10,000 bases of DNA from Actinidia chinensis. Taxonomy: Eukaryota > Streptophyta > Magnoliopsida > Ericales > Actinidiaceae. Position numbers and translations under genes: made by a program. Positions 1 through 6,955 of this stretch are shown piece after piece. The notes beneath the pieces are model-generated. The model was not told where the DNA came from. It ran no database searches and worked only from the letters and a program-made list of their open reading frames with translations. Location of the stretch: assembly GCA_009663005.1 (NCBI GenBank), contig VIGQ01001825.1, positions 1 to 10,000 on the forward strand, read 5' to 3'. Within the stretch, counting starts at the first letter, position 1, and each line of letters starts with the position of its first letter.

Positions 1-400
1 AGCATATCCAGTGTTCACGTCATTTATAGGGTGTAACATAATCACCCATGTAGGCCCTAAATAATTTGTATAACTTATCAAATTAGTCATGCTACCTTTG
101 GATATCCAATCCTACTCGCAAGTCAGACAATTAGTTAATCCTCACCAGGTCTAATTATTTAAATGCGACTCTCCTTTGGGCTAGTCTCATTCTCCTAATC
201 ATGACTGCAATTTAGAATATTATTGTTCTTTAATATTGCCCTTTATACATTCTTTTAATGGAGTTGCATTATTTATAGGGAGGTTTATTTCTAACTTAGG
301 TCACTTTGGTACTACTAGGCTAGTATTCCATGAATATTGAACTAACCAATAATATTCTCTTTTTCATTAAAATTCAATGAACATCAATTTTATTTTAATC
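1..400. other. AT-rich stretch, no gene seen
   Basis: No convincing reading frame, RNA gene or clean inverted end is visible. The texture (scattered short GC words, the word ATTTATAGGG at both 22-31 and 271-280) resembles decayed retrotransposon LTR sequence, and the minisatellite that follows fits that idea. No TG..CA boundary, primer-binding site or target duplication could be found, so this is only an impression. Confidence 0.3.
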
Positions 401-406
401 TAGGAT

Positions 407-543
407 AAAACTGTAATTTCTCAAATCTGGGTTAAAACTGTAATTTTCAGAATCTGGGTTAAAGCTGTAATTTTTCAAAATCTTGGTAAAACTATAATTT
501 TTAAAAGATGAGTAAAACTGTAATTTTTTTAGAATCTGTAGTT
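407..543. repeat. 27-bp minisatellite, five units
   Basis: Five head-to-tail units begin at 407, 434, 461, 488 and 514, with lengths 27, 27, 27, 26 and 30. Each starts with AAAACTGTAATTT or a close variant (AAAGCTG, AAACTAT) and most carry a middle AATCTGGGTT-like block. Units 1 and 2 are the closest pair; units 4 and 5 have diverged. A sixth, broken start follows at about 544. Arrays like this are common inside plant LTRs and intergenic DNA. No function is implied. Confidence 0.85.
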
Positions 544-616
544 AAAAACAATAATTTATTATTTATTTATTTTAGAAATTGGTATGAAACTCTAACAATT
601 ACTTGTAAGCGAAGTA

Positions 617-631
617 GGGGGGGGGGGGGGG
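617..631. repeat. Run of 15 G
   Basis: A perfect mononucleotide G run, unusual in such AT-rich surroundings. It could form a G-quadruplex on the plus strand. Its length should be treated as uncertain, because homopolymers are error-prone in replication and in sequencing. Confidence 0.9.
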
Positions 632-1630
632 TTGATCTTCATAAAATTTACAGATTCTCAAATTTTTGAGCAGAGATTGAGCGATACTGACGCGGACAAA
701 ACCCACAATTTTTCTCAAAAGTAATAATTTATGATATAAAAGATACAGAGGTCACCATGGAATCATTGTTCAATATCGTTTTCGTTCAAATATTTCTCTT
801 TTGTTTGTACAAACTAAACTCCACTTCATCGCCAATGTTGCAATTTAGAAAACAATAATAACAACTCGTGCATTCTAAACATCTTATTAGCACATACGTT
901 TGATCAGTATGAACACAGACAACCTTAAAATCCCAAACCTGATCATCGTATTGTTAGTTATAATTATTGAATTATTTTAAATTGTTCTTAACGGGAAAAA
1001 AATGATATTCATTTAAAATGTATTGATTCAATAACCATGGCTCTGTACTCTCAAATGTAAGTCATAAATTTAATTTCCCGGTTTAAACTATTATGTCGGA
1101 ATTACACGAAAAGGATCTTGAATTCATACATCTCAGAATAATTATACTATCATAATTAATGATAGATCATACCTTTGTTAGCGCATTGATTCAATTGAAT
1201 GAACCCCTTAATTATATGCTTTAATTCTTGGATCACGCTTCTTCTCTTTGTCTTCAACTTTAAAAGATAACCAATATTCTAATATTGATGAAAAAATCAT
1301 TTCGTTTTCAAAAGGGGTGGTTATCCTATCTTTATAGAGGAGAAGAAAAAAAGAGGGCCTATAGATATACCTCCTAAAAGGATTCCTATCCATCATTGTT
1401 ACCTTTTTATCATAAAAGGAGTGTTCTATTTAAAATATAATGAGCTGAACCTTCTCTTTTGAATTGGGGTCCCTTAATTATATGGAGTCTTAGTATAACA
1501 ATATGCCTAAAAAAGTGGAGACTATTGGGCCACTATAATAGGTGAATTAACAGTTTCTACACCATCATTTGGGCCTAGACTTACACCTCGTGGGAGTATA
1601 GAATATTCCATCATGTTCTTCACATAATAT
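632..1630. other. AT-rich stretch, possible LTR-like DNA, no gene
   Basis: No gene is supported. A 14-bp direct repeat, CCCTTAATTATATG, lies at 1205-1218 and 1471-1484. On the minus strand a TATA-like word (CTATAAAG, within 1325-1340) sits in sequence that reads like a copia-type LTR promoter, and the 62-codon minus-strand frame around 1208-1396 has no recognisable domain. I found no matching TG..CA ends with a 5-bp target duplication, so an LTR call is only a suggestion. Confidence 0.25.
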
Positions 1631-1879
1631 TAGAGCTGTAAATTGAGTTGGGCGGATGAACTCCCTTAGGATTCGGCCCGAAATTGACATGAGAAGGTCT
1701 TGCTCGACCTGTTTGATTATTGGACCAATCCAATGCCCGTCTCCAGATAGACCTGAGTTGGACACTACGAGGAGCGCTAACGGAGCCCAATCTGTTTGAG
1801 GCCGAATCCCAACCTGCTCGCCCCCGTCAAGCCCACCTAGACTGCTCAGCCAGATAAGAAAAAAAAAGTATTTTTGGGG

Positions 1880-1950
1880 TGTGGTTGTGAGAATCAAACT
1901 CGCCACGTCTCACCCCCGAAGTAAGAATTATACCACTAGACCAAACACTC
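1880..1950 (-). pseudogene. tRNA-Pro(CGG)-like pseudogene or SINE head
   Basis: Read on the minus strand, 71 nt follow a tRNA plan. The anticodon stem is CTTAC/GTGAG, closing a 7-nt loop TTCGGGG with anticodon CGG (1916-1918). The T arm is GCGAG-TTTGATT-CTCAC, with one stem mismatch. Box A-like TGGTCTAGTGG lies at 1943-1933 and box B-like GAGTTTGATTC at 1901-1891. The TGGTCTAGTGGTAT block and the T arm strongly resemble plant tRNA-Pro. The acceptor stem is decayed: GAGTGTT pairs with the 3' strand only near its base unless one base is bulged out. The D stem is weak. The T-arm mismatch fits loss of a methylated CpG. It is either a dead tRNA gene or the Pol III head of a SINE inserted into the hAT element. 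No clean SINE tail or target duplication was found. Confidence 0.7.
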
Positions 1951-1964
1951 ATTACATTTTAAAT

Positions 1965-2068
1965 TATTAGATTTTAATAATAAATACATACATATCAAAA
2001 AATGAAAGTCTTTCTCTTATGAGAATCGAACTCGTGTATTTGAAAATATTAGATTTTAATAATAAATA
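1965..2068 (-). repeat. Direct repeat with truncated second tRNA-like copy
   Basis: A 22-bp word (TATTAGATTTTAATAATAAA plus TA) occurs at 1965-1986 and again at 2047-2068, 82 bp apart. Between them, at 2021-2034 on the minus strand, CGAGTTCGATTCTC repeats the T arm/box B of the tRNA-Pro-like sequence at 1880-1950, and here keeps the CpG. The second cassette has the T arm and the AT-rich flank but lacks the D arm and anticodon arm. This is best explained as a tandem duplication of one tRNA-derived unit followed by internal deletion. Confidence 0.65.
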
Positions 2069-2356
2069 TAAAAAAAGACAAAAAAAATTAATTTGATCCC
2101 ATTCCAGCCCATTCGAATCGATTCCAGCCCACCCATCGGGTGGGTTGGTCCCACGAGCTGAATTGGGCACCGTTTTCAGATTTTGGGCTAGGCTTAGCCT
2201 AGATCGAGTCCCCCTAAGCCCGTGATCAAATCAAGCTGGGCTAACCCGATCCAACCCAATTTGCATCACTACATAAATCTTTCTATCTTTATTAGGAAAA
2301 AAGGTGAACATGAAAATCATTATCGATCATTAAGTACATATATTTATGTACGTATA

Positions 2357-2519
2357 ATCATGGTTTTGAAACCCAGACTGGACCGGTCGGGTGAACCATT
2401 GATCAGAATAAGAAACGGTTCGGTCAACCCTTTTAACCCAATTAGGATACAAAAAATAGGTATGAACCGTGAAGACCCACGATTGAACTGCTAAACCGTC
2501 GAACTGGACCAATTTTTTG
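2357..2519. mobile_element. Fragment of ACCGG/CCGGT-rich dispersed repeat
   Basis: The stretch opens with ATCATGGTTTTGAAACCC, then runs through words such as GACTGGACCGGTC, ACGGTTCGGTCAACCC and GAACTGGACC. This vocabulary (GGTTTTGAAACCC, CCGGTCC, GGTTCGGT) is typical of a dispersed plant DNA-transposon-like repeat. I could not find the opposite inverted end, so it is reported as a fragment without a superfamily. Its right side abuts the CYP90A-like fragment directly at about 2519/2520. Confidence 0.45.
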
Positions 2520-2724
2520 CGACCCGAGGGGGGTGATGCGATTGTCGATGAAGGGCTCGGGGTTCTCGATCTTGTAGGCAGAGATAAGGTGGAGGGTCTC
2601 ACACCTTCATCGGGGTTCTTGGTCTTGTAGGCAGAGATAAGGTGGAGGGTCTCGCCGATGAGGGGAGGCCGAGGGTCCCCGGTGCTAGGAGGAGGAGGCG
2701 ACGGAGACGGAGAAGGATTAATAT
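2520..2724 (-). pseudogene. CYP90A (CPD)-like P450 N-terminal fragment, broken
   Basis: On the minus strand one frame gives [19 protein letters not shown] (2600 down to about 2544), followed by a weaker match ending in GS. This corresponds to the start of the globular domain in CYP90A/CPD, a brassinosteroid-biosynthesis P450, whose family sequence reads about [20 protein letters not shown]. Just upstream, a near-copy reads [17 protein letters not shown]. Before that, in another frame, APGTLGLP matches the proline-rich hinge PPGSLGLP; the frames are joined if one C was lost near 2668. A leucine/arginine-rich piece (ILILLRLRR, to 2724) may be the end of the membrane anchor, preceded at once by a TAA. 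The rest of the roughly 480-residue enzyme, including the heme-binding cysteine loop, is absent. The fragment is GC-rich compared with its neighbours and carries an internal 53-bp-offset duplication. It cannot make an enzyme. Confidence 0.75.
2557..2653 (-). repeat. 44-bp duplication inside the CYP90A fragment
   Basis: Positions 2557-2600 and 2610-2653 are 44-bp direct copies differing at two positions. The offset of 53 bp is not a multiple of three, so the duplication puts the two copies in different frames. Both copies encode [10 protein letters not shown]. The downstream copy in reading direction (2557-2600) continues into the expected NPEPFID, while the upstream one breaks off after about NPD. 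Confidence 0.9.
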
Positions 2725-2832
2725 TTAGGAGAATGAAAGAGGGAGGAGAGGAAGATGAGTGAGAGAAAAGTGGAGTGGTGACTAAGAGAGAGAGAGAAAG
2801 GTTATTAATGTGTGATAAAGTCATGAACATTG

Positions 2833-2993
2833 AACATTGGATAATGGGTGTGTGGCGTGTGAGTGTCCATTGGATACGAGGGTGTAGTCATTGTAATGCG
2901 TGCCAGTGTGTGATGGGTGTGATGGACAGTGAGTATGTGGTGTACCACACTATCCATTGGACACAAGGGTGTGGTATGTGACAATATGTAATG
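2833..2993. repeat. TG-rich imperfect repeats
   Basis: Three related units start at 2833 (AACATTGGATAATGGGTGTG), 2866 (TCCATTGGATACGAGGGTGT) and 2953 (TCCATTGGACACAAGGGTGT). The second and third agree in most of their first 22 bases and both run on to a TGTAATG word. The material between them is also TG-rich (GTGTGTGATGGGTGTGATGG). The spacing is uneven, so this is a decayed or interrupted tandem repeat, not a clean array. Confidence 0.55.
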
Positions 2994-3300
2994 GAGAGAA
3001 AGAGAGTTATAGAGAGAGAAAAAAGAGAGGTGATCTTTGCACCTCCTATAGCCCCCCTCCCTTGTCCCCCTCTGAATTTATCAAAATACCCCTCATTACT
3101 CTCTCTCCCTCTCTCTTTTTCTTCAATTTTTTGTATTTCTTTTTTTAGTTTTTTTTTCTTAGCTTTTTTTTTTCTTTTTTTAATAATTTTTTGTATTTTT
3201 TTTATCAAATTTATTTCTTTTGTTTTATTAGTTTTTTTAGATAAATAATTTCTTTTATTACATGTTTGTAATCTTTTATTTATTTTTTAGTTATATATTT
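2993..3300. repeat. Purine tract followed by pyrimidine/T-rich tract
   Basis: About 2993-3030 is almost pure A/G (GAGAGAAAGAGAG-type). From about 3042 the plus strand switches to C/T-rich sequence, first CCCCCCTCCC and CTCTCTCC words, then long T runs to about 3290. Open frames across this stretch on either strand are low-complexity by-products. Long homopurine/homopyrimidine tracts may adopt non-B structure, and alignments here will be unreliable. Confidence 0.75.
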
Positions 3301-3392
3301 TGAGAGTTATTATTTGTAAAAATTTTAAAAAATATAAAATATGAGTTGGGGGTAATTTAAAGGGAGAAAGGGTTATGCAATGTGTCAAGAGT
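3032..3392. mobile_element. Possible small DNA element with degraded inverted ends
   Basis: The left side, GATCTTTGCACCTCCTATAG then CCCCCCTCCCTT, resembles the reverse complement of the right side, which contains AAGGGAGAAAGGGTTATGCA then ATGTGTCAAGAG. Shared blocks are CTT, CAC, AT-A, CCC and TCCCTT. The match is patchy and no target duplication is visible. Base composition alone may explain part of it. This is a low-confidence suggestion. Confidence 0.2.
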
Positions 3393-3711
3393 ATGATTCT
3401 TTGTTTCTCTCCTCTATATGAAGAATATTCTCTTAGAGTTCTAATATTTTTCATACATCACTCCTTCAATTATATCAAGTTTGCGTCACAATTTTTTTTT
3501 TTGAAATTCATAGTTGAGCACTTATTGGTGACTCAATTTAAAATTAGTTAGACAAGCGAGTGATATTTCCAATAGAAGAACAAACCATCTCTTCATATAG
3601 GTCATGATTAACACTTGAATTTACCACTGATTAGGCAACCATTTGTTTCATATTTCATCATACTATTATTAAAAGTAAATCCATTTAACGTTGTACTGAT
3701 GCATATTTTTT

Positions 3712-3723
3712 ATTTTTTGACAG
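3712..3723 (+). other. Likely 3' splice acceptor
   Basis: A T-rich tract ending TTTTTTGACAG precedes the open exon-like stretch that begins at 3724, and a plausible branch-point word TACTGAT lies about 30 bases upstream (3694-3700). Together with a coding match that starts immediately after, this looks like the intron end of a former gene. The upstream exon was not found. Confidence 0.5.
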
Positions 3724-3952
3724 ATTTTTGAAGGTAGAGACGAAATGTTATATTGTGTGCGTAGTGCTTGTCGACAAAATAACATCGTGATTGTTATCAA
3801 AAGGTCTGCTAATTTAAAGGGCGACAAACTCTCGAAATGCATTCTTGGTTGTGAAAGAGGAGGAAAGTATGAACGGCCATGATATCTTTTTGAAGGGCGG
3901 GCAACCCTGGTAAAGAAATACTAAAACGAAAAAATGTGGTTGCCCGACCATT
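3724..3952 (+). pseudogene. FAR1-domain / MULE-type transposase exon remnant
   Basis: From 3724 a frame runs open for 52 codons to a TGA at 3880-3882. It contains GRDEMLYCVRSACRQNN, then IVIVIKRS, then KCILGCERGGKYER. This series (acidic RDE start, VR..AR helix, VIVI.RS strand, LGCERGGKY) is the FAR1-type DNA-binding domain found at the head of plant MULE-derived and FHY3/FAR1-like proteins. A later piece, RNTKTKKCGCP (3914-3946), matches the next conserved block (usually RKTKTKKCGCPF) but is shifted by one base and preceded by a TAA. The conserved cysteines of the domain are therefore split between two frames. No transposase catalytic domain follows within the window. The absence of an initiator ATG fits an internal exon. 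The remnant is decayed and cannot be translated as a whole. Confidence 0.7.
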
Positions 3953-3954
3953 TT

Positions 3955-5240
3955 AGAGTCAAATTAACTCTGATGAATTTTATAAAAGTAATATACTGAA
4001 TTGCTATTTTTAAATATTTAAAACAGAAAATCAGTACAAAAATTAAATTCGAATTATTAACTTTGAAAATATTGTCTAAATTAAAAACATTATGACAATT
4101 TAAGTATATTCATAGCCACCAGACTATGAAATCCAATGATTCGAATATTAAATATAGGACCCGAATTCTAAGAACGTTAGCTCGTGGTGTGCAAAAAGAT
4201 TTGGGCATAAATTCGGTGAGTCTTGTTATGTATTACATAGCATAAAAGTAACTATTTTATATTTTGAAAGTATGTCTTGTGTTTAAAACTGATATGTTTA
4301 TATTTCAAAGCATGCTTTTATTTTATTGTACCATAAAATTATGAAAATGATATTTGTAAAAAGTATGTTTAAGTCGACACATAATTCATATGATGTCCCG
4401 TGCGCTAGGGAAAGGATATATAGCATGATTGATGTAATAAGAAGATTATGACCAGATGATTGTGTGATAAAATCATACCAAAAGGTTAGGGTCACTCCCT
4501 ATATTTTGGTGTTTGTTGAACGGTTAGGTATGTCGCAAATTGTCAATTGAAAATAAATTTAAAACTTAACGTATAGTTGGCGTCCTTGAGTTATGAGTTC
4601 CATGGAGGGATTAATTTTATATTGTATCTTGACTGATAGTCAAGGGTTGGCCTAATTGAGTCATAGATTGACCAAAAAATAGTTTTATTTTCTATTTTTA
4701 AATGAACTTGATTTTCATATATTTTTATGGGTACATGTATATTTTATATAACCTGATTCACAGTAATTTAGTGTTTAAGACGTCGTCGAACGTAACTCAT
4801 TTCAGGTAATGAAAATGAGGGGAGACGCGATGAGGGCAGTGGACTCCTAACATGCTGAGTTTTTGATAGTCCTATACCTTGTGATAGTATAAGGACTTCT
4901 ATGTTTTGAGCTCTGAATAGTTTGAAACTAATATAGCTAAACTGATACAGTAGTCGTTGACGGTTGTACCGATTTGTGGCCAGAACCGTGTTAATTTTTG
5001 TATATCGAAATCATGACGATAGTTATATATATTTGCATCTAGTTTGAATGTAGTGACACGTTAGCTCTGTTTTTATTTAGATGCTTCTACATATATTTTA
5101 TTCAAACAATGTATGTTGAATGACATTAATAAATTTTTTAACCGAGTTAGTTCGAAAGGTTTTATTTAGATGGAATTTCACTAGCCAATCATGTGACAGC
5201 TGTATTATTGGTTGGACATAGTGTACAACAGGTCGGGTTG
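3955..5240. other. AT-rich stretch, weakly LTR-like, no gene
   Basis: No coding region is supported. Words such as GTCCCGTGCGCTAGGG (4395 onward), GGGGAGACGCGATGAGGGCA (4818 onward) and ATATCGAAATCATGACGATA (about 5002) have the flavour of Ty3/Gypsy LTR DNA, but no boundaries, primer-binding site or duplicated flank could be found. Two small hairpins are visible: CTTGACT-GAT-AGTCAAG at 4628-4644 (perfect stem of seven) and AGTCCTATAC paired with GTATAAGGACT at 4868-4897 (one bulge). Confidence 0.25.
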
Positions 5241-5269
5241 CGTGTGACAGCATGTAGTTATTGAAGCGA

Positions 5270-5690
5270 GACATGATCTCTTGAATCCACCCCATACACC
5301 ATGTTTGGCCAGCAAGATGGGAGAAGAGAAACTCCCGGATTTGGGGTGTTCCTCTCTTCGTGTTGCTTTTGTTGCTTCCATGTGGTCCCCTGACTTGTGC
5401 TCGTTCCTGTTTTTGTTTGTGTCCGGATTTCTTCTCCATTTGAGGAGATTTCTTCCGTGTTTGGGTAAAACTTTCTCTCCCTCTTTCTCTCCGGCCTCTT
5501 CAGAACAATCCAGCCATAGCCAGATATGGCCGGCCAGGGGGTCCCCGTCCGCGATCCACGCGGTGTGCTCCGCCGTGGTGGTGAAAGCCAATGCGCCCTG
5601 CAGCCTCGTCGTCTCTCTCTCTTTAGGACATCAAAACAAATGGGGAAGAAGACAGTGTCTTGGGTGGGCTAGAATTGGGGAAATTTAATT
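5270..5690. other. GC-richer exon- or UTR-like island, identity unknown
   Basis: This block stands out from AT-rich flanks and is richest in CpG at about 5510-5605. On the plus strand it reads like a leader: pyrimidine-rich CTCTCCCTCTTTCTCTCC (5472-5489), then an ATG at 5526 in fair context opening 48 codons (MAGQGVPVRDPRG...) to a TAG at 5670-5672. A longer plus frame and a minus frame with mostly G/C third positions (about 5500-5605, FTTTAEHTAWIADGDP) overlap it. Because all these frames are G/C-biased, third-base bias does not pick a strand. CTCTCTCTCTTTAG at 5612-5625 looks like a splice acceptor on the plus strand. I do not recognise any protein. It may be a first exon, a promoter-proximal CpG cluster or a captured gene piece. 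Confidence 0.3.
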
Positions 5691-5753
5691 AGGCTGGGCC
5701 TGAAATTGCCGGCTTTGCGATGGAAAAGTGGTCTTGGGCGCTTGACAAAAAAA

Positions 5754-6001
5754 TTTTGGATAAATTACAACAAATCTCCCCCCTTAATCATTGATTTAAT
5801 GTATGGATCCCCTCAAACATGTGTGTAATGTGAAATTAAAAAATTTGGAAAATTACACAAATCTTCCCTTAAATGATTTAATATTATGGAACCCTCAACA
5901 TTGTTTTTAATGTAAAATAGAATTGTGGGTAAATTACACAAATCTCCCCTTAATAATTGATTTAATATATGGACCCCTCACAATTTGTTTTAAGTAAATG
6001 A
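5754..6001. repeat. Three tandem units of about 80 bp
   Basis: Units start near 5754, 5843 and 5924. Each has the order TTTGG/TGTGG, AAATTAC(A)CAAATCT, CCCCTTAAT, TGATTTAAT, ATATGGA(C)CCCTCA, then a T-rich end with TTTTAATGT or a variant. Lengths are about 89, 81 and 78 bp, differing by small indels. Units 1 and 3 share the TTAATxATTGATTTAAT block that is shortened in unit 2. AATTACACAAA..CCCC words are common in plant intergenic repeats. No frame runs through them. Confidence 0.8.
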
Positions 6002-6420
6002 ATCTATCTAACACAAAACTCATATATTTAGCCATCACACCAAAAAATCACTTATGCTAAGAGTACGTTTTATGAGTACACATTTTTTTTTTTTGATTAA
6101 AAGTACACAGAAAAAAAATTAGGCTTATTATAGAGGTACATATTTTTTAATTAAATAGTAACGATTTATTGCCTAACAAAAAAAAAAAATCACAAAAAAT
6201 AAATTAATAGATTTTAATACTTATACTAGTTTCTAAATTATAGAATTATATATTTTATTTCTAAATGATATATTAAAACTTAATGAAGTGAATGTTTAAT
6301 TTAAAAATCTAATTATTAATTATCAGATATTTTATCTAGTTAAACGAAATATATTAAAAATTTAACAATTAATTAATGAATGGGGGGTAATGGTGGTAAT
6401 TTTGTCTTTTATATCTGATC
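6002..6420. other. Very AT-rich stretch, no gene
   Basis: No gene or clean element is visible. The word GTACA recurs beside T runs: GAGTACACATTTTTT (6074 onward), AAAGTACACAG (6099 onward) and GAGGTACATATTTTTT (6134 onward). Long A and T runs at 6083-6094 and 6179-6189 dominate. These could be remains of terminal sequences of small elements, but nothing pairs up. Confidence 0.3.
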
Positions 6421-6516
6421 ACATCATATCCAACATCTAATTCCCTTCTTCAAATACATCCAAACACCAAACTAATAAAATCAAACATTCTTCAAAAGGT
6501 GGGCCCCACTTATTAT

Positions 6517-6560
6517 AAATCCTCCCTCATTTCAAATCCCCCTCAAATCCTCCCTCATTT
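6517..6560. repeat. 16-bp direct repeat
   Basis: AAATCCTCCCTCATTT occurs exactly at 6517-6532 and 6545-6560. It sits in a C/T- and A-rich block (about 6430-6590) full of CCAAAC, AAATCC and CCACC words, which resembles the subterminal part of a plant MITE, but I found no opposite end. Confidence 0.7.
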
Positions 6561-6630
6561 TAAAATCCACCAAAATCATTCTCATGCTGCAAACGGAGAC
6601 GATTAATGTATTAAACGGAGTCTTGATGCT

Positions 6631-6638
6631 CCACGTGG
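6631..6638. promoter_or_regulatory. G-box palindrome CCACGTGG
   Basis: CCACGTGG contains the G-box core CACGTG bound by plant bZIP and bHLH factors. No gene start is visible nearby, so a regulatory role is not shown. A second, longer G-box palindrome lies at 7247-7256. Confidence 0.3.
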
Positions 6639-6785
6639 CCGGTCCAACCAATGGGCATTTGAGGAGGCCACCAAAAGTCTCATTTCTCTAAAAAAAAAGT
6701 CTTCAATTTTTATTATTTAAAGTCTAACCTTAAAAAATATATATTTAAAGACTCCATATAGAAAAACAAAAAAATCGTTGTTTAA

Positions 6786-6955
6786 GGCCCCATTGGGCTA
6801 GCTAAAAAACCTATATTTTATTTTGGATTAAAAAGGTTATTTAAAAAAAAAAATGTGTTATTTGGGATAACCTAAAAAATAGGACATTTTAGATTAATAA
6901 ACTCTTATAAAACATTCCAAACAACATAAAAAAACATCTTAGCAACAAAAAATAA
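6786..6955. mobile_element. Possible MITE fragment (GGCCCCATTGGG end)
   Basis: GGCCCCATTGGGCTAGCTAA at 6786 resembles the GGCCCCGTTTGG start used by many plant MITEs. It is followed by internally self-complementary sequence: AGGTTATTT near 6834 pairs with ATAACCT near 6867. A TCCAAACAACATAA word lies at about 6916, as expected within such elements. No matching right inverted end or target duplication was found, so the right limit is arbitrary. Confidence 0.3.

Larger units (their letters stand above)
1631..2271. mobile_element. Non-autonomous hAT-like DNA transposon, 641 bp
   Basis: The left end (TAGAGCTGTAAATTGAGTTGG) and the reverse complement of the right end (TAGTGATGCAAATTGGGTTGG) agree at 17 of 21 positions. 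The TAGxGxTG start followed by AAATTGGGTTGG is the usual terminus of plant hAT (Ac/Ds-like) elements. The 8-bp flanks, CATAATAT (1623-1630) and CATAAATC (2272-2279), share their first five bases, consistent with an eroded 8-bp target duplication. The GC-richer subterminal regions are packed with GCCC/GGGC words, as in hAT transposase-binding regions. No transposase frame is present, so any movement would need an enzyme supplied elsewhere. The element carries a nested tRNA-like cassette near 1880-2068. End divergence suggests it is old. Confidence 0.75.

Noticed and set aside
407..543. CRISPR-like array
   Set aside because: The units are head-to-tail with no unique spacers, and the genome is eukaryotic in character; it is a minisatellite.
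1208..1396. 62-codon minus-strand frame in LTR-like DNA
   Set aside because: Short, no recognised domain, and the surrounding sequence looks like non-coding repeat DNA.
1565..1906. 113-codon minus-strand open frame
   Set aside because: It runs from the tRNA-like pseudogene across the left part of the hAT element and out past its end. No domain is recognisable.
1967..2170. 67-codon minus-strand open frame
   Set aside because: It lies within the hAT element and crosses the AT-rich direct repeats; no domain and no coding character.
2330..2830. 166-codon minus-strand open frame spanning the P450 fragment
   Set aside because: It contains one CYP90A-like copy but starts in leader-like, S/P-rich low-complexity sequence, loses the P450 frame after the duplication and ends inside the ACCGG-rich repeat. 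It is a chimera of pieces, not a gene.
2888..3248. Lysine/glutamate-rich minus frame and F/S/L-rich plus frames
   Set aside because: They are direct products of the purine/pyrimidine and poly-T tracts, where stop codons are rare for compositional reasons.
4298..4495. 65-codon minus-strand frame
   Set aside because: Hydrophobic I/L/F/Y content expected from AT-rich sequence; no domain, no plausible promoter or splice context.
4180..5090. Solo LTR of a Ty3/Gypsy element
   Set aside because: The wording feels LTR-like, but no TG..CA ends, 5-bp target duplication, primer-binding site or polypurine tract could be placed.
5205..5591. 128-codon minus-strand frame across the GC-rich island
   Set aside because: Its first codon is TTG, not ATG, and its middle and end have no domain. 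The G/C third-base bias at its start is shared by overlapping frames on the other strand.
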